DNA of 64,000 nucleotides from the NCBI RefSeq assembly GCF_027359675.1, contig NZ_CP114786.1, positions 2,640,501 through 2,704,500 on the forward strand, given 5' to 3'. Every line of letters starts with the position of its first letter. Position 1 is the first letter of the stretch. Under the pieces are notes generated by a model. It was not told the DNA's origin. It searched no databases and worked only from the letters and a program-made list of their open reading frames with translations. Source of the stretch: Roseibium sp. Sym1. GTDB taxonomy: Bacteria; Pseudomonadota; Alphaproteobacteria; Rhizobiales; Stappiaceae. Both the position numbers and the translations under genes were made by a program. Below, one piece after another: positions 38,485 through 45,138 of the stretch.

Positions 38485-39855
38485 ATGTCGGTCCATATCT
38501 ATCAAGCCATCTGGGACGGGGACGACCACAGGTTCACGGTCAGCGCCCGCGCTGCGAACGGCGACTGGCACGCGCCCGACGCGGATATCCTTCTCGACGA
38601 GCAGGTCAGGGCAAAAGGCTCGCGGCAGATCGACCTTGCGACCAGCCCGCTTTTCGCCAGCGTCGATTTCGACAAGATGGATGCCAGCGACCTCTACCGC
38701 TCCTTCATCCGTCTGCTCGACAATTTTGCCGTCCATTTCCGCGATCCGGAAACCATTTCCCCGGCCGAAGAGGACGAGATCGAGCGGTTTCTCGACCTTG
38801 TCATTGCCAGCAGGCCGATGCAGATCGCCTTCGCGCATATCTCCAGCGAACTGGTCCGCGACATGACGGTTGAGACCTTCCGCGCGGATCTGCGCCGGAT
38901 GTGGTTCGAGGTCTACACAAACTTCTTTCGAGGCAAGTCGACCCATTTCTGCACCGGGTTCGAGCATGTTTTCGTCGGCGAGGGCAAATACAAGAAAGGC
39001 GGCAATGCCGCGGCTGAGAAAGGCGAAATCTCCGGGTATCATTCCTGGGTCAAGTTTGCTCTCGACGAGCTCAACAACCGGGTCGACTATCTCGGCTACA
39101 AATACGATCTCGGGGGTCCGGGTCCGGACAATCCCCACGTCGTCACCCTGCAGATGGTGTGGAACCACCAGGACATGTCGGGCGAGCTGATCGCCGAGAT
39201 GTTCAAGAGCAAGGGCGGCTTCTTTGTCGGCAGCAGCCCGGCCTGCGAATTCGCGCTGGGGACGCTCGCCTTCTACGAGGGCCTGCACGGTCTGCTCAGC
39301 AACCAGCGCAAGCGGGTGCAACTGGGTGAGGGCAAGTTCGATCTGGTGATGTATCACGAAACCACCGTTGACGGCGCACTTGGCCCGCACATTCGCTCCT
39401 TCTATCCGGTCTATCTGGGTGACGGCAGCAGCAGTACCATCGACACCGGCACCGTCATTGTCCGGCCGGTCGATATCGACCTGCAGAATGACGGTCCGCT
39501 GCGTATCCTGTCCGCCCTGCCCAATCCGGTCGGTGACGACCAGGGCACCGAATGGGTGGACATCTGGAATGCCGGTGCGGTCGATGTCGAGCTGGCGGGT
39601 CATGAACTGCGCGACAAGATGGGCCGGCCGCAGCCGATTGGCGCAGGTGTGCTGGCCGTGGGGGAAACCCTGCGGGTTTCCGTAACACGGGCAACGGTCA
39701 ACCACATGCAGATGTCCAACCGGAAAGGGCTGATCACGCTGCATGACGCGGCCGGCGAGATGCTCGCCTCGGTTTCCTATGGCCGCGCCGAAGAGAACCT
39801 GGTCCTGACCTTTGCCGAACGGGATGGCTCGACCTCAGACGCGGATGGTGACTAG
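38485..39855 (+). CDS. EndoU (XendoU)-family endoribonuclease fused to a lamin-tail-like domain
   Basis: A 456-residue protein without a signal peptide. Residues 60-310 match the eukaryotic-type XendoU endoribonuclease: LYRSFIRLLDNF, ERFLDLVIASRPM, the signature FEHVFVGEGKY with His161, then GYHSW with His186, and a lysine at 241 or 243 before FFVGSSPACEFA. XendoU uses two histidines and a lysine to cut RNA at uridines with a 2',3'-cyclic phosphate. Residues 339-456 look like a lamin-tail domain (ILSALPNP, EWVDIWN, LRDKMGRPQPI). The stop codon TAG is the left end of a palindromic repeat. Prokaryotic EndoU of this class is uncommon. The substrate and cellular role are unknown. The ATG at 38485 follows TTGAGGTGATT. 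Confidence 0.8.
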   Translation: MSVHIYQAIWDGDDHRFTVSARAANGDWHAPDADILLDEQVRAKGSRQIDLATSPLFASVDFDKMDASDLYRSFIRLLDNFAVHFRDPETISPAEEDEIERFLDLVIASRPMQIAFAHISSELVRDMTVETFRADLRRMWFEVYTNFFRGKSTHFCTGFEHVFVGEGKYKKGGNAAAEKGEISGYHSWVKFALDELNNRVDYLGYKYDLGGPGPDNPHVVTLQMVWNHQDMSGELIAEMFKSKGGFFVGSSPACEFALGTLAFYEGLHGLLSNQRKRVQLGEGKFDLVMYHETTVDGALGPHIRSFYPVYLGDGSSSTIDTGTVIVRPVDIDLQNDGPLRILSALPNPVGDDQGTEWVDIWNAGAVDVELAGHELRDKMGRPQPIGAGVLAVGETLRVSVTRATVNHMQMSNRKGLITLHDAAGEMLASVSYGRAEENLVLTFAERDGSTSDADGD

Positions 39856-40154
39856 AGCATTTTCCGATCAATAAGGGTCATTTGACCGAGACGGTTTGGC
39901 GCGCTGGCTAGGCGGGTCACGCGCGGTGGTGTTTCCCACCACAAGGGTGGGCCAACGACGCCGGTGCGCCAAACTGTCCGGCCTATTTTCAATTGTTTCT
40001 CATACGCATTCGGGCTGTTGCGGGTGAGTGTATCCGGCCCATCGGCAGCGTTGCACCGCTTGCCCGATGCACCGCATCGCGCTTCGCGACGCGCCTTGCC
40101 GACTGAACCGGATACACTCATCAAATGATCCTTATTGATCGGAAAACGCTCTAG
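39852..40154. repeat. 303-bp nested palindromic element with 34-bp terminal inverted repeats
   Basis: The ends at 39852-39885 and 40121-40154 are inverted copies matching at 32 of 34 positions; the outermost bases are CTAGAGC. Inside, ACGGTTTGGCGCGCTGG (39891-39907) pairs with CCGGTGCGCCAAACTGT (39961-39977) using three G-U pairs, and TGAGTGTATCCGG (40025-40037) pairs perfectly with CCGGATACACTCA (40108-40120). Smaller hairpins, such as GTGGTG/CACCAC and TCGCG/CGCGA, fill the loops. No transposase and no convincing coding frame are present. It resembles a MITE or composite extragenic palindrome. Its left tip overlaps and supplies the TAG stop of the EndoU gene, and it lies between that gene and the ctrA terminator. 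No target-site duplication is obvious. Confidence 0.85.
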
Positions 40155-40184
40155 CACGCCTGAAAAACCGGTCACAAAAATGAA

Positions 40185-40211
40185 AAAAGCCCCGGCGCTG
40201 CCGGGGCTTTT
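40185..40211 (-). terminator. Rho-independent terminator of ctrA (bidirectional)
   Basis: Stem AAAAGCCCCGGC (40185-40196) / GCCGGGGCTTTT (40200-40211) with a GCT loop. The minus strand continues into TTTTTTCA, ending ctrA; a T-run also lies on the plus strand. Confidence 0.92.
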
Positions 40212-40231
40212 GTCTTTACGAGGCCGGCCGG

Positions 40232-40924
40232 TCAGGCTGCGGCTTCGGCTTCCGGTTCGCGCAGCACGTAGCCGCGGCCCCAGACGGTTTCGATATAGTT
40301 CTTGCCGGAGGTCGCCGCTGCCAGCTTCTTGCGCAGCTTGCAGATGAAGACGTCGATGATCTTCAGTTCCGGCTCGTCCATGCCGCCATAAAGGTGGTTC
40401 AGGAACATTTCCTTGGTGAGCGTGGTGCCCTTGCGCAGCGAGAGCAGCTCCAGCATCTGGTATTCCTTGCCGGTCAGATGGACACGCTGGCCGCCGACTT
40501 CGACGGTCTTGGTATCCAGGTTGACCTTCAGGTCGCCGGTGACGATCACCGACTGTGCATGGCCCTTCGAGCGGCGGACGATCGCATGAATGCGGGCGAC
40601 CAGTTCGTCCTTGTGGAACGGCTTGGTCATATAGTCGTCAGCGCCGAAGCCGAGGCCGCGCACCTTGTCTTCAATGCCCGCGTTACCGGAAAGGATCAGG
40701 ATCGGTGTCTTGACCTTTGAAACGCGAAGCGTCCGGAGAACCTCGTAGCCGGACATGTCCGGCAGGTTCAAATCCAACATGATGATGTCGTAGTCGTACA
40801 GCTTGCCGAGGTCGATGCCTTCCTCGCCAAGATCTGTCGTGTAGACGTTGAAGTTCTCGGACTTCAGCATCAACTCGATGCTCTGCGCCGTGGCGCTATC
40901 ATCCTCAATCAACAATACACGCAT
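40232..40924 (-). CDS. ctrA: Cell-cycle response regulator CtrA
   Basis: CtrA is the OmpR-type master regulator of the alphaproteobacterial cell cycle, flagella and chemotaxis. The 230-residue protein begins [20 protein letters not shown]. The phosphoacceptor is Asp51 in [13 protein letters not shown]. The winged-helix DNA-binding domain includes [18 protein letters not shown] and [11 protein letters not shown], nearly invariant in CtrA. The C-terminal two alanines after EAEA resemble the ClpXP degradation tail of Caulobacter CtrA. The frame extends 13 codons upstream, but this ATG gives the exact family start. A terminator follows at 40211. ChpT, which phosphorylates it, is encoded at 30.5 kb. 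Confidence 0.97.
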   Translation of the reverse strand: MRVLLIEDDSATAQSIELMLKSENFNVYTTDLGEEGIDLGKLYDYDIIMLDLNLPDMSGYEVLRTLRVSKVKTPILILSGNAGIEDKVRGLGFGADDYMTKPFHKDELVARIHAIVRRSKGHAQSVIVTGDLKVNLDTKTVEVGGQRVHLTGKEYQMLELLSLRKGTTLTKEMFLNHLYGGMDEPELKIIDVFICKLRKKLAAATSGKNYIETVWGRGYVLREPEAEAAA

Positions 40925-41295
40925 GCCAATCCCCTTGTTCTGCCTTTCCTGGGCAAGTCGCAACGGCTCTGTCGGTGCCTGCTACGAAGGACTGAGTTAA
41001 CCCCGACTCAAAGCTATCGGTTAATGGTTAACAAATTCTGATTCGTAACGGCAAGCTTCGTAGAGAGGAAACTGTGAACAACAGACAACTTGTTGAATCC
41101 CCAGAAAAAAAGACGATTCACAAATCTTAATGTTGAACTTTAAGAAACGGGTCTAACCGATTCCGTTCAGATTCCTTTCAACAAAGCCGTTTTGACTTCG
41201 AAATGGCTCTCGCTTGTCAGCCTTCCAAAGGTTAAGATTAACCAGAGTCGTAAACGAACAGTTACCGAATCCGTTAACGGGGGAAGGAAATTTAC
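40925..41295. promoter_or_regulatory. Divergent ctrA-fliI control region with eight GANTC sites
   Basis: This 371-base gap is unusually AT-rich for the window. It holds eight GANTC sequences, at 41005, 41040, 41095, 41115, 41159, 41170, 41245 and 41267. GANTC is the CcrM methylation site; chance would give about one or two. TTAA-type CtrA-like half sites are also abundant: TTAA-N7-TCAA at 40997-41011, TTAATGGTTAAC at 41021-41032, TCTTAA-N9-TTAAGA at 41125-41145, and GTTAAGATTAAC at 41231-41242. CtrA's classical site is TTAA-N7-TTAA, so only the first has the right spacing. The block plausibly ties ctrA and fliI transcription to replication and CtrA level. Confidence 0.7.
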
Positions 41296-42621
41296 GTGAA
41301 GGCGCTTTTCGCCGAGATCGATTCGCTGATGCCGACCGAGATTTACGGCCGAGTTACGGCGGTTCAGGGCCTTCTCGTGGAGATCGCGGGACCGATTCAC
41401 GAGATGAGCGTGGGCTCCCGACTTTTGATCGACAGCGGTGAGGATAACCCGAAAGTTCCCGCGGAAGTCGTCGGTTTTCGCGAAGGACACGCCCTGTGCA
41501 TGCCGTTTTCAGGCCTGGAAGGCGTGCGCATGGGCTGCAAGGCCGTAATCGTTTCCCGCGACAGCGTGGTGCACCCGGCCAATGCCTGGCTGGGCAGGGT
41601 GGTCAATGCACTTGGTGAACCGATTGATGGTAAAGGAGTTCTTCCAAATGGCGGAGTGCCTCGCAAATTGCGAAGTTCACCTCCTCCGGCCTCGGAACGT
41701 AAACGAGTCGGACCGCCGCTGGATCTGGGTGTCCGGGCCCTCAACACTTTCGTAACCTGTTGCGAAGGCCAGCGAATGGGGATCTTCGCGGGCTCCGGCG
41801 TCGGCAAGTCGGTGTTGATGTCGATGCTGGCGCGCAACACCAAATGCGATGTCGCCGTGATCGGCCTGATCGGCGAACGGGGCCGTGAGGTTCAGGAATT
41901 CATCGAGGACGACCTCGGCGAATCCGGACTGGAGCGCTCCGTGGTGGTCGTGGCGACCTCCGATGAAAGCGTGCTCATGCGCCGCCAGGCAGCTTATCTT
42001 GCCATGACGGTGGCGGAGCATTTCCGCGACGAGGGCAAAAATGTCCTGTGCATGATGGATTCGGTCACCCGATTCGCGATGGCGCAGCGGGAGATCGGCC
42101 TGTCCGTCGGCGAACCGCCGACCTCCAAGGGCTACACGCCGACCGTGTTCACCGAACTGCCGCGCCTGCTGGAGCGTGCGGGGCCGGGCAGGGAAGGCGC
42201 CGGCTCGATCACCGGCCTGTTCACAGTTCTGGTCGAGGGGGACAATCACAACGAACCGGTCGCAGACGCCGTGCGCGGCATTCTCGACGGCCACATTGTC
42301 ATGGAACGCGCGATTGCGGAGCGCGGACGCTATCCGGCGATCAATGTGCTCAAATCGGTTTCCAGAACGATGCCGCGCTGCGTGCCGCCCGAACAGCTTC
42401 CGGTCCTGCGCAAGGCGCGGCAGCTCCTGTCCACATATACGGATATGGAGGAACTCATCCGCCTCGGCGCCTACCGCAAGGGATCAGACCCGACGGTTGA
42501 CGAGGCCATCTACCGGTTCGAGATGATCGATGAATTCCTGAATCAGGGAAAAGACGAAGCAACGTCACTTTCTGACGGGTATCAGCAACTTGCCAACCTT
42601 TTGGAAATGACTCAGGGGTAG
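41296..42621 (+). CDS. fliI: Flagellum-specific ATPase FliI
   Basis: FliI energises export of flagellar components through the type III export gate, working with FliH and FliJ. The 441-residue protein has an N-terminal beta-barrel domain, the Walker [14 protein letters not shown], a Walker B near [10 protein letters not shown], and the [14 protein letters not shown] region shared with the F1 beta/T3SS ATPases. The start is GTG 41296, preceded by GGGGGAAGGA. It is divergent from ctrA across the GANTC-rich region and followed 28 bases later by fliJ. fliH is not in the window. Confidence 0.95.
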   Translation: MKALFAEIDSLMPTEIYGRVTAVQGLLVEIAGPIHEMSVGSRLLIDSGEDNPKVPAEVVGFREGHALCMPFSGLEGVRMGCKAVIVSRDSVVHPANAWLGRVVNALGEPIDGKGVLPNGGVPRKLRSSPPPASERKRVGPPLDLGVRALNTFVTCCEGQRMGIFAGSGVGKSVLMSMLARNTKCDVAVIGLIGERGREVQEFIEDDLGESGLERSVVVVATSDESVLMRRQAAYLAMTVAEHFRDEGKNVLCMMDSVTRFAMAQREIGLSVGEPPTSKGYTPTVFTELPRLLERAGPGREGAGSITGLFTVLVEGDNHNEPVADAVRGILDGHIVMERAIAERGRYPAINVLKSVSRTMPRCVPPEQLPVLRKARQLLSTYTDMEELIRLGAYRKGSDPTVDEAIYRFEMIDEFLNQGKDEATSLSDGYQQLANLLEMTQG

Positions 42622-42649
42622 ACTGCCCGTGTTAGGGGAGTATTGAGTT

Positions 42650-43057
42650 ATGAAAACCCGAGACAGTTTGATCCGCCTGAAGCGGTTTCAAGTTGACGAA
42701 AAACGGCGGCAACTCGCTCAGATCGAGAGCATGATTGCCGAGTTCAACCGGATGGCCGACGAGCTCGACGACCAAATCAGGTCCGAGCAGGAGCGGGTCG
42801 GCATTACGGATGTCACTCATTTTGCCTATCCGACTTTCGCCAAGGCCGCCGCCGACCGCCGCGACAACCTGCGCAATTCCGCCCATGAACTGGACGACCA
42901 GTTGCAGCGTGCCCAGGACGAACTCAGCGAAGCGATCGAGGAACTGAAGAAGTTCGAGCAGCTGGAGGAGCGCGACCAGCAACGCGAGCGCACCGCCCAG
43001 GAAATGGCGGAGCAGGATCAGCTCGACGAAGTCGCCTCACGGGCCCGGATGCGCTAG
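42650..43057 (+). CDS. fliJ: Flagellar export chaperone FliJ
   Basis: A 135-residue, almost entirely helical and charged protein beginning MKTRDSLIRLKRFQVDEKRRQLAQIE, with an antiparallel coiled-coil pattern and 60% charged/polar residues. It matches alphaproteobacterial FliJ, a short coiled coil that inserts in the FliI hexamer like the gamma subunit of F1. Primary sequence is poorly conserved, so context is the main support: it directly follows fliI. A terminator lies 76 bases after its stop. Confidence 0.85.
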   Translation: MKTRDSLIRLKRFQVDEKRRQLAQIESMIAEFNRMADELDDQIRSEQERVGITDVTHFAYPTFAKAAADRRDNLRNSAHELDDQLQRAQDELSEAIEELKKFEQLEERDQQRERTAQEMAEQDQLDEVASRARMR

Positions 43058-43133
43058 ACGGCGCGGCAGGTTCCCGGATTTCAGACCGGCCGCCGCGCGA
43101 CGGCCGACTCACGCCAAGATGCTTCCCTTTTGG

Positions 43134-43163
43134 CCTGACCGTCGTTGCCGACGGTCAGGTTTT
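43134..43163 (+). terminator. Rho-independent terminator of fliIJ
   Basis: Stem CCTGACCGTCG (43134-43144) / CGACGGTCAGG (43149-43159) with a TTGC loop, then TTTT. Confidence 0.9.
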
Positions 43164-43267
43164 GCGGTTTCCGGCGCCGGTGATATAGGGAAATGGCGAT
43201 CGGCAACCCATATGCCGTACGACGCGATCCATCGCCACACGTCCATTGCCGGGAGCCAGAACATTCC

Positions 43268-43702
43268 ATGCGATTCTTCCTGGCACTCCTGCTTCCCCTT
43301 TCCACATTCTCCTTCGCGCTCGGCCTGACCCAGCCGCTGATGAGATTCGAGCGGTTGTATTTTCTTGAAGACCGCCCGACGCTGATCGAGATGGTGCAGG
43401 GCCTGTGGCTCGAGGGAGACGCGGCGCTCGCGGCAATCGTCGGGTTGTTCTCCATCGGCTTTCCGGCAGTGAAGATCATTCTCATTCATGTCGTGGTCCT
43501 GAGCGGAGCCAGGACGCGGTCGCTGGCATTGCTGTCCATGGTCAGCAAATGGTCAATGCTGGACGTGATGCTGGTGGCCCTGGTTCTGTTTGCGGCAAAG
43601 ACCAGCGGATTGGCCGCTGCCGCGATCCTGCCGGGACTGTGGTTCTACGCCACAGCGACACTGACCACCGCGCTTGCGGCGGCGCTGTGTACCAGAAACT
43701 GA
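43268..43702 (+). CDS. Paraquat-inducible protein A (PqiA)-like membrane protein
   Basis: A 144-residue protein with about four transmembrane helices. It shares the PqiA pattern (FALGLTQPLMRFERLYFLED, then VGLFSIGFPAVKIILIH and SKWSMLDVMLVALVLF), with the conserved SKWSM.DV motif. PqiA proteins belong to lipid-transport pathways of the envelope and usually come as two repeats; this is a single unit. The ATG at 43268 follows GGGAGCCAG. It stands alone after the fliIJ terminator, so no operon partner is visible. Convergent with the DUF2336 gene. Confidence 0.8.
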   Translation: MRFFLALLLPLSTFSFALGLTQPLMRFERLYFLEDRPTLIEMVQGLWLEGDAALAAIVGLFSIGFPAVKIILIHVVVLSGARTRSLALLSMVSKWSMLDVMLVALVLFAAKTSGLAAAAILPGLWFYATATLTTALAAALCTRN

Positions 43703-43727
43703 CGCGGTTCCGGTTTTTTGCAGAATT

Positions 43728-44843
43728 TCAGATTGCCGCCACGCGGGCGCTCCGGTTCCCTGTCGGGCGCAGCTTCTTCGGACGGCGGTTGGCCTGGAAG
43801 TCGCCACAGCGGGATTGCTTCGTGTGTGCGTTGTCTTCCAGGTGCTTCTTGTAGGCCGCTGTCCATTCCGAGCCCTGTGTGAAGGGCACCTTAAGGTGCT
43901 CGCAGCGTATCTTTGCGAACAGGGCAAAAGTCGCAACATCCAGCTCGGCCCTGGCCGCGGTCTTGAGGACAAGATCCGGCTTGCCGTTGAACACCGCGTC
44001 CTTCAGGGACTTCTGCGTTGTCCTGCCGCGGGCGCTCAGCAATTCGATCACGTGGTTGAAACGGCCGTCCTGCAGAAGAAGGATCGTCAGCTCATTCACG
44101 GTGATGTCCGACCGTTCGGCTTCCAGCCAGAGGAGGTTCATGTCGGTATTGTCGAGCGCGGCACCGAACTCTCGGCGCAGCAATTTCAGCCTGGCAATCT
44201 GGTCGAGCTGTTCCTGGGACAGCGCCCCTTCAATGATGCGGTGCAGGCGTTTCTTGGTGTCGTCATCGACGAGCGGCAGCAGGGTGCGGCAGACCGACGG
44301 AGACAAATCCGAGCGCAGGCACAGGTCTTCGCGCAGCACGGAATCTTCCGTGGCGTACTTGACCAGGGTGAGCATGGTTTCGCGCGAGAGCCGGATTTCC
44401 CGGTTGCCCGCCAGAATGCGATGCACCGGCCGGTCGCCTTTTTCAGCGATAATGTCAGAGACTTCGGGAGAGAGATCATGGCGGCGGGCAAGAACCTGCC
44501 GGTGGCCATTGCTGAGACGCTCGACGAAATCGAGCAGGTCTTCCTGGGAAAAGACCGGGCAATGGGCCAGTATCGGCATGGCGACGCTGACCTCGTCCTC
44601 GGCGATCCTGCGCGCGAGTTCGACGGGCGTGTTGGCCTGTGTGGCGAGTTTTTGCGCGAGCCGCGCCCTGTCCTTCGAGGACCCTACCGAGTACAGCTTG
44701 ATAATGACTTCGGAGAAGACCGCGAGCTCGCGATCGGTGCGCTGATCCAGATCGGTTATGACGAGTTCGCTCACCTGCGCGAACAGACGCCTGCGCGCTT
44801 CATCCGTGCCTTCAAGGGCAAGCTTGATCAAGGACCTTGGCAT
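43728..44843 (-). CDS. DUF2336-domain protein of unknown function
   Basis: A 371-residue soluble protein, mostly alpha-helical with HEAT-like repeats (for example RDTDELARAL-like blocks read here as AQKLATQANTPVELARRIAEDEVSVAMPIL, quoted only in part). The core has the DUF2336 hallmarks: LVITDLDQRTDRELAVFSEVI, SQEDLLDFVERLSNGHRQVLA, and LAGNREIRLSRETMLTLVKYA. DUF2336 is almost restricted to Alphaproteobacteria and has no established function. A basic, disordered tail follows residue 330. It is convergent with the PqiA-like gene and divergent from the MscS channel gene. Confidence 0.75.
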   Translation of the reverse strand: MPRSLIKLALEGTDEARRRLFAQVSELVITDLDQRTDRELAVFSEVIIKLYSVGSSKDRARLAQKLATQANTPVELARRIAEDEVSVAMPILAHCPVFSQEDLLDFVERLSNGHRQVLARRHDLSPEVSDIIAEKGDRPVHRILAGNREIRLSRETMLTLVKYATEDSVLREDLCLRSDLSPSVCRTLLPLVDDDTKKRLHRIIEGALSQEQLDQIARLKLLRREFGAALDNTDMNLLWLEAERSDITVNELTILLLQDGRFNHVIELLSARGRTTQKSLKDAVFNGKPDLVLKTAARAELDVATFALFAKIRCEHLKVPFTQGSEWTAAYKKHLEDNAHTKQSRCGDFQANRRPKKLRPTGNRSARVAAI

Positions 44844-45138
44844 CCTTCCTCCTCGTCAGTACAAACTGACGCCTATATTGTTATTAATACGTTACCTGTT
44901 GGAATGATGTCGCGCCGTGACCCTGCGTAATTTCACAAAATTCGTTGATAAGTGAAAAAAGATGCCTGCTAGATAACACGTGGAAGGCAGTTCAACTGCG
45001 CCTTTTGCTTGGCTGGTATTTGTGCGGCGCAAAAACCCGGGAAGTTGGTCGACGGACCTTTCCAATGCCGCGAGTTCCTCCATATTGTCGTTGCCAGATG
45101 ATTTGCCTGCCCGACGATGGATCCGGAACGAGTTTGAA

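Noticed and set aside
39852..40154. An insertion sequence with a transposase
   Set aside because: No coding sequence for a transposase and the length is only 303 bases; at most it is a non-autonomous element.
39852..40175. A 107-codon minus-strand frame across the palindromic element
   Set aside because: It reads through nested inverted repeats, has no ribosome binding site and no recognisable family; the palindrome explains the open frame.
44844..45138. An N-terminal extension of the MscS channel starting at 44980
   Set aside because: It lacks a ribosome site and would bury the clear signal peptide that begins at 45139.
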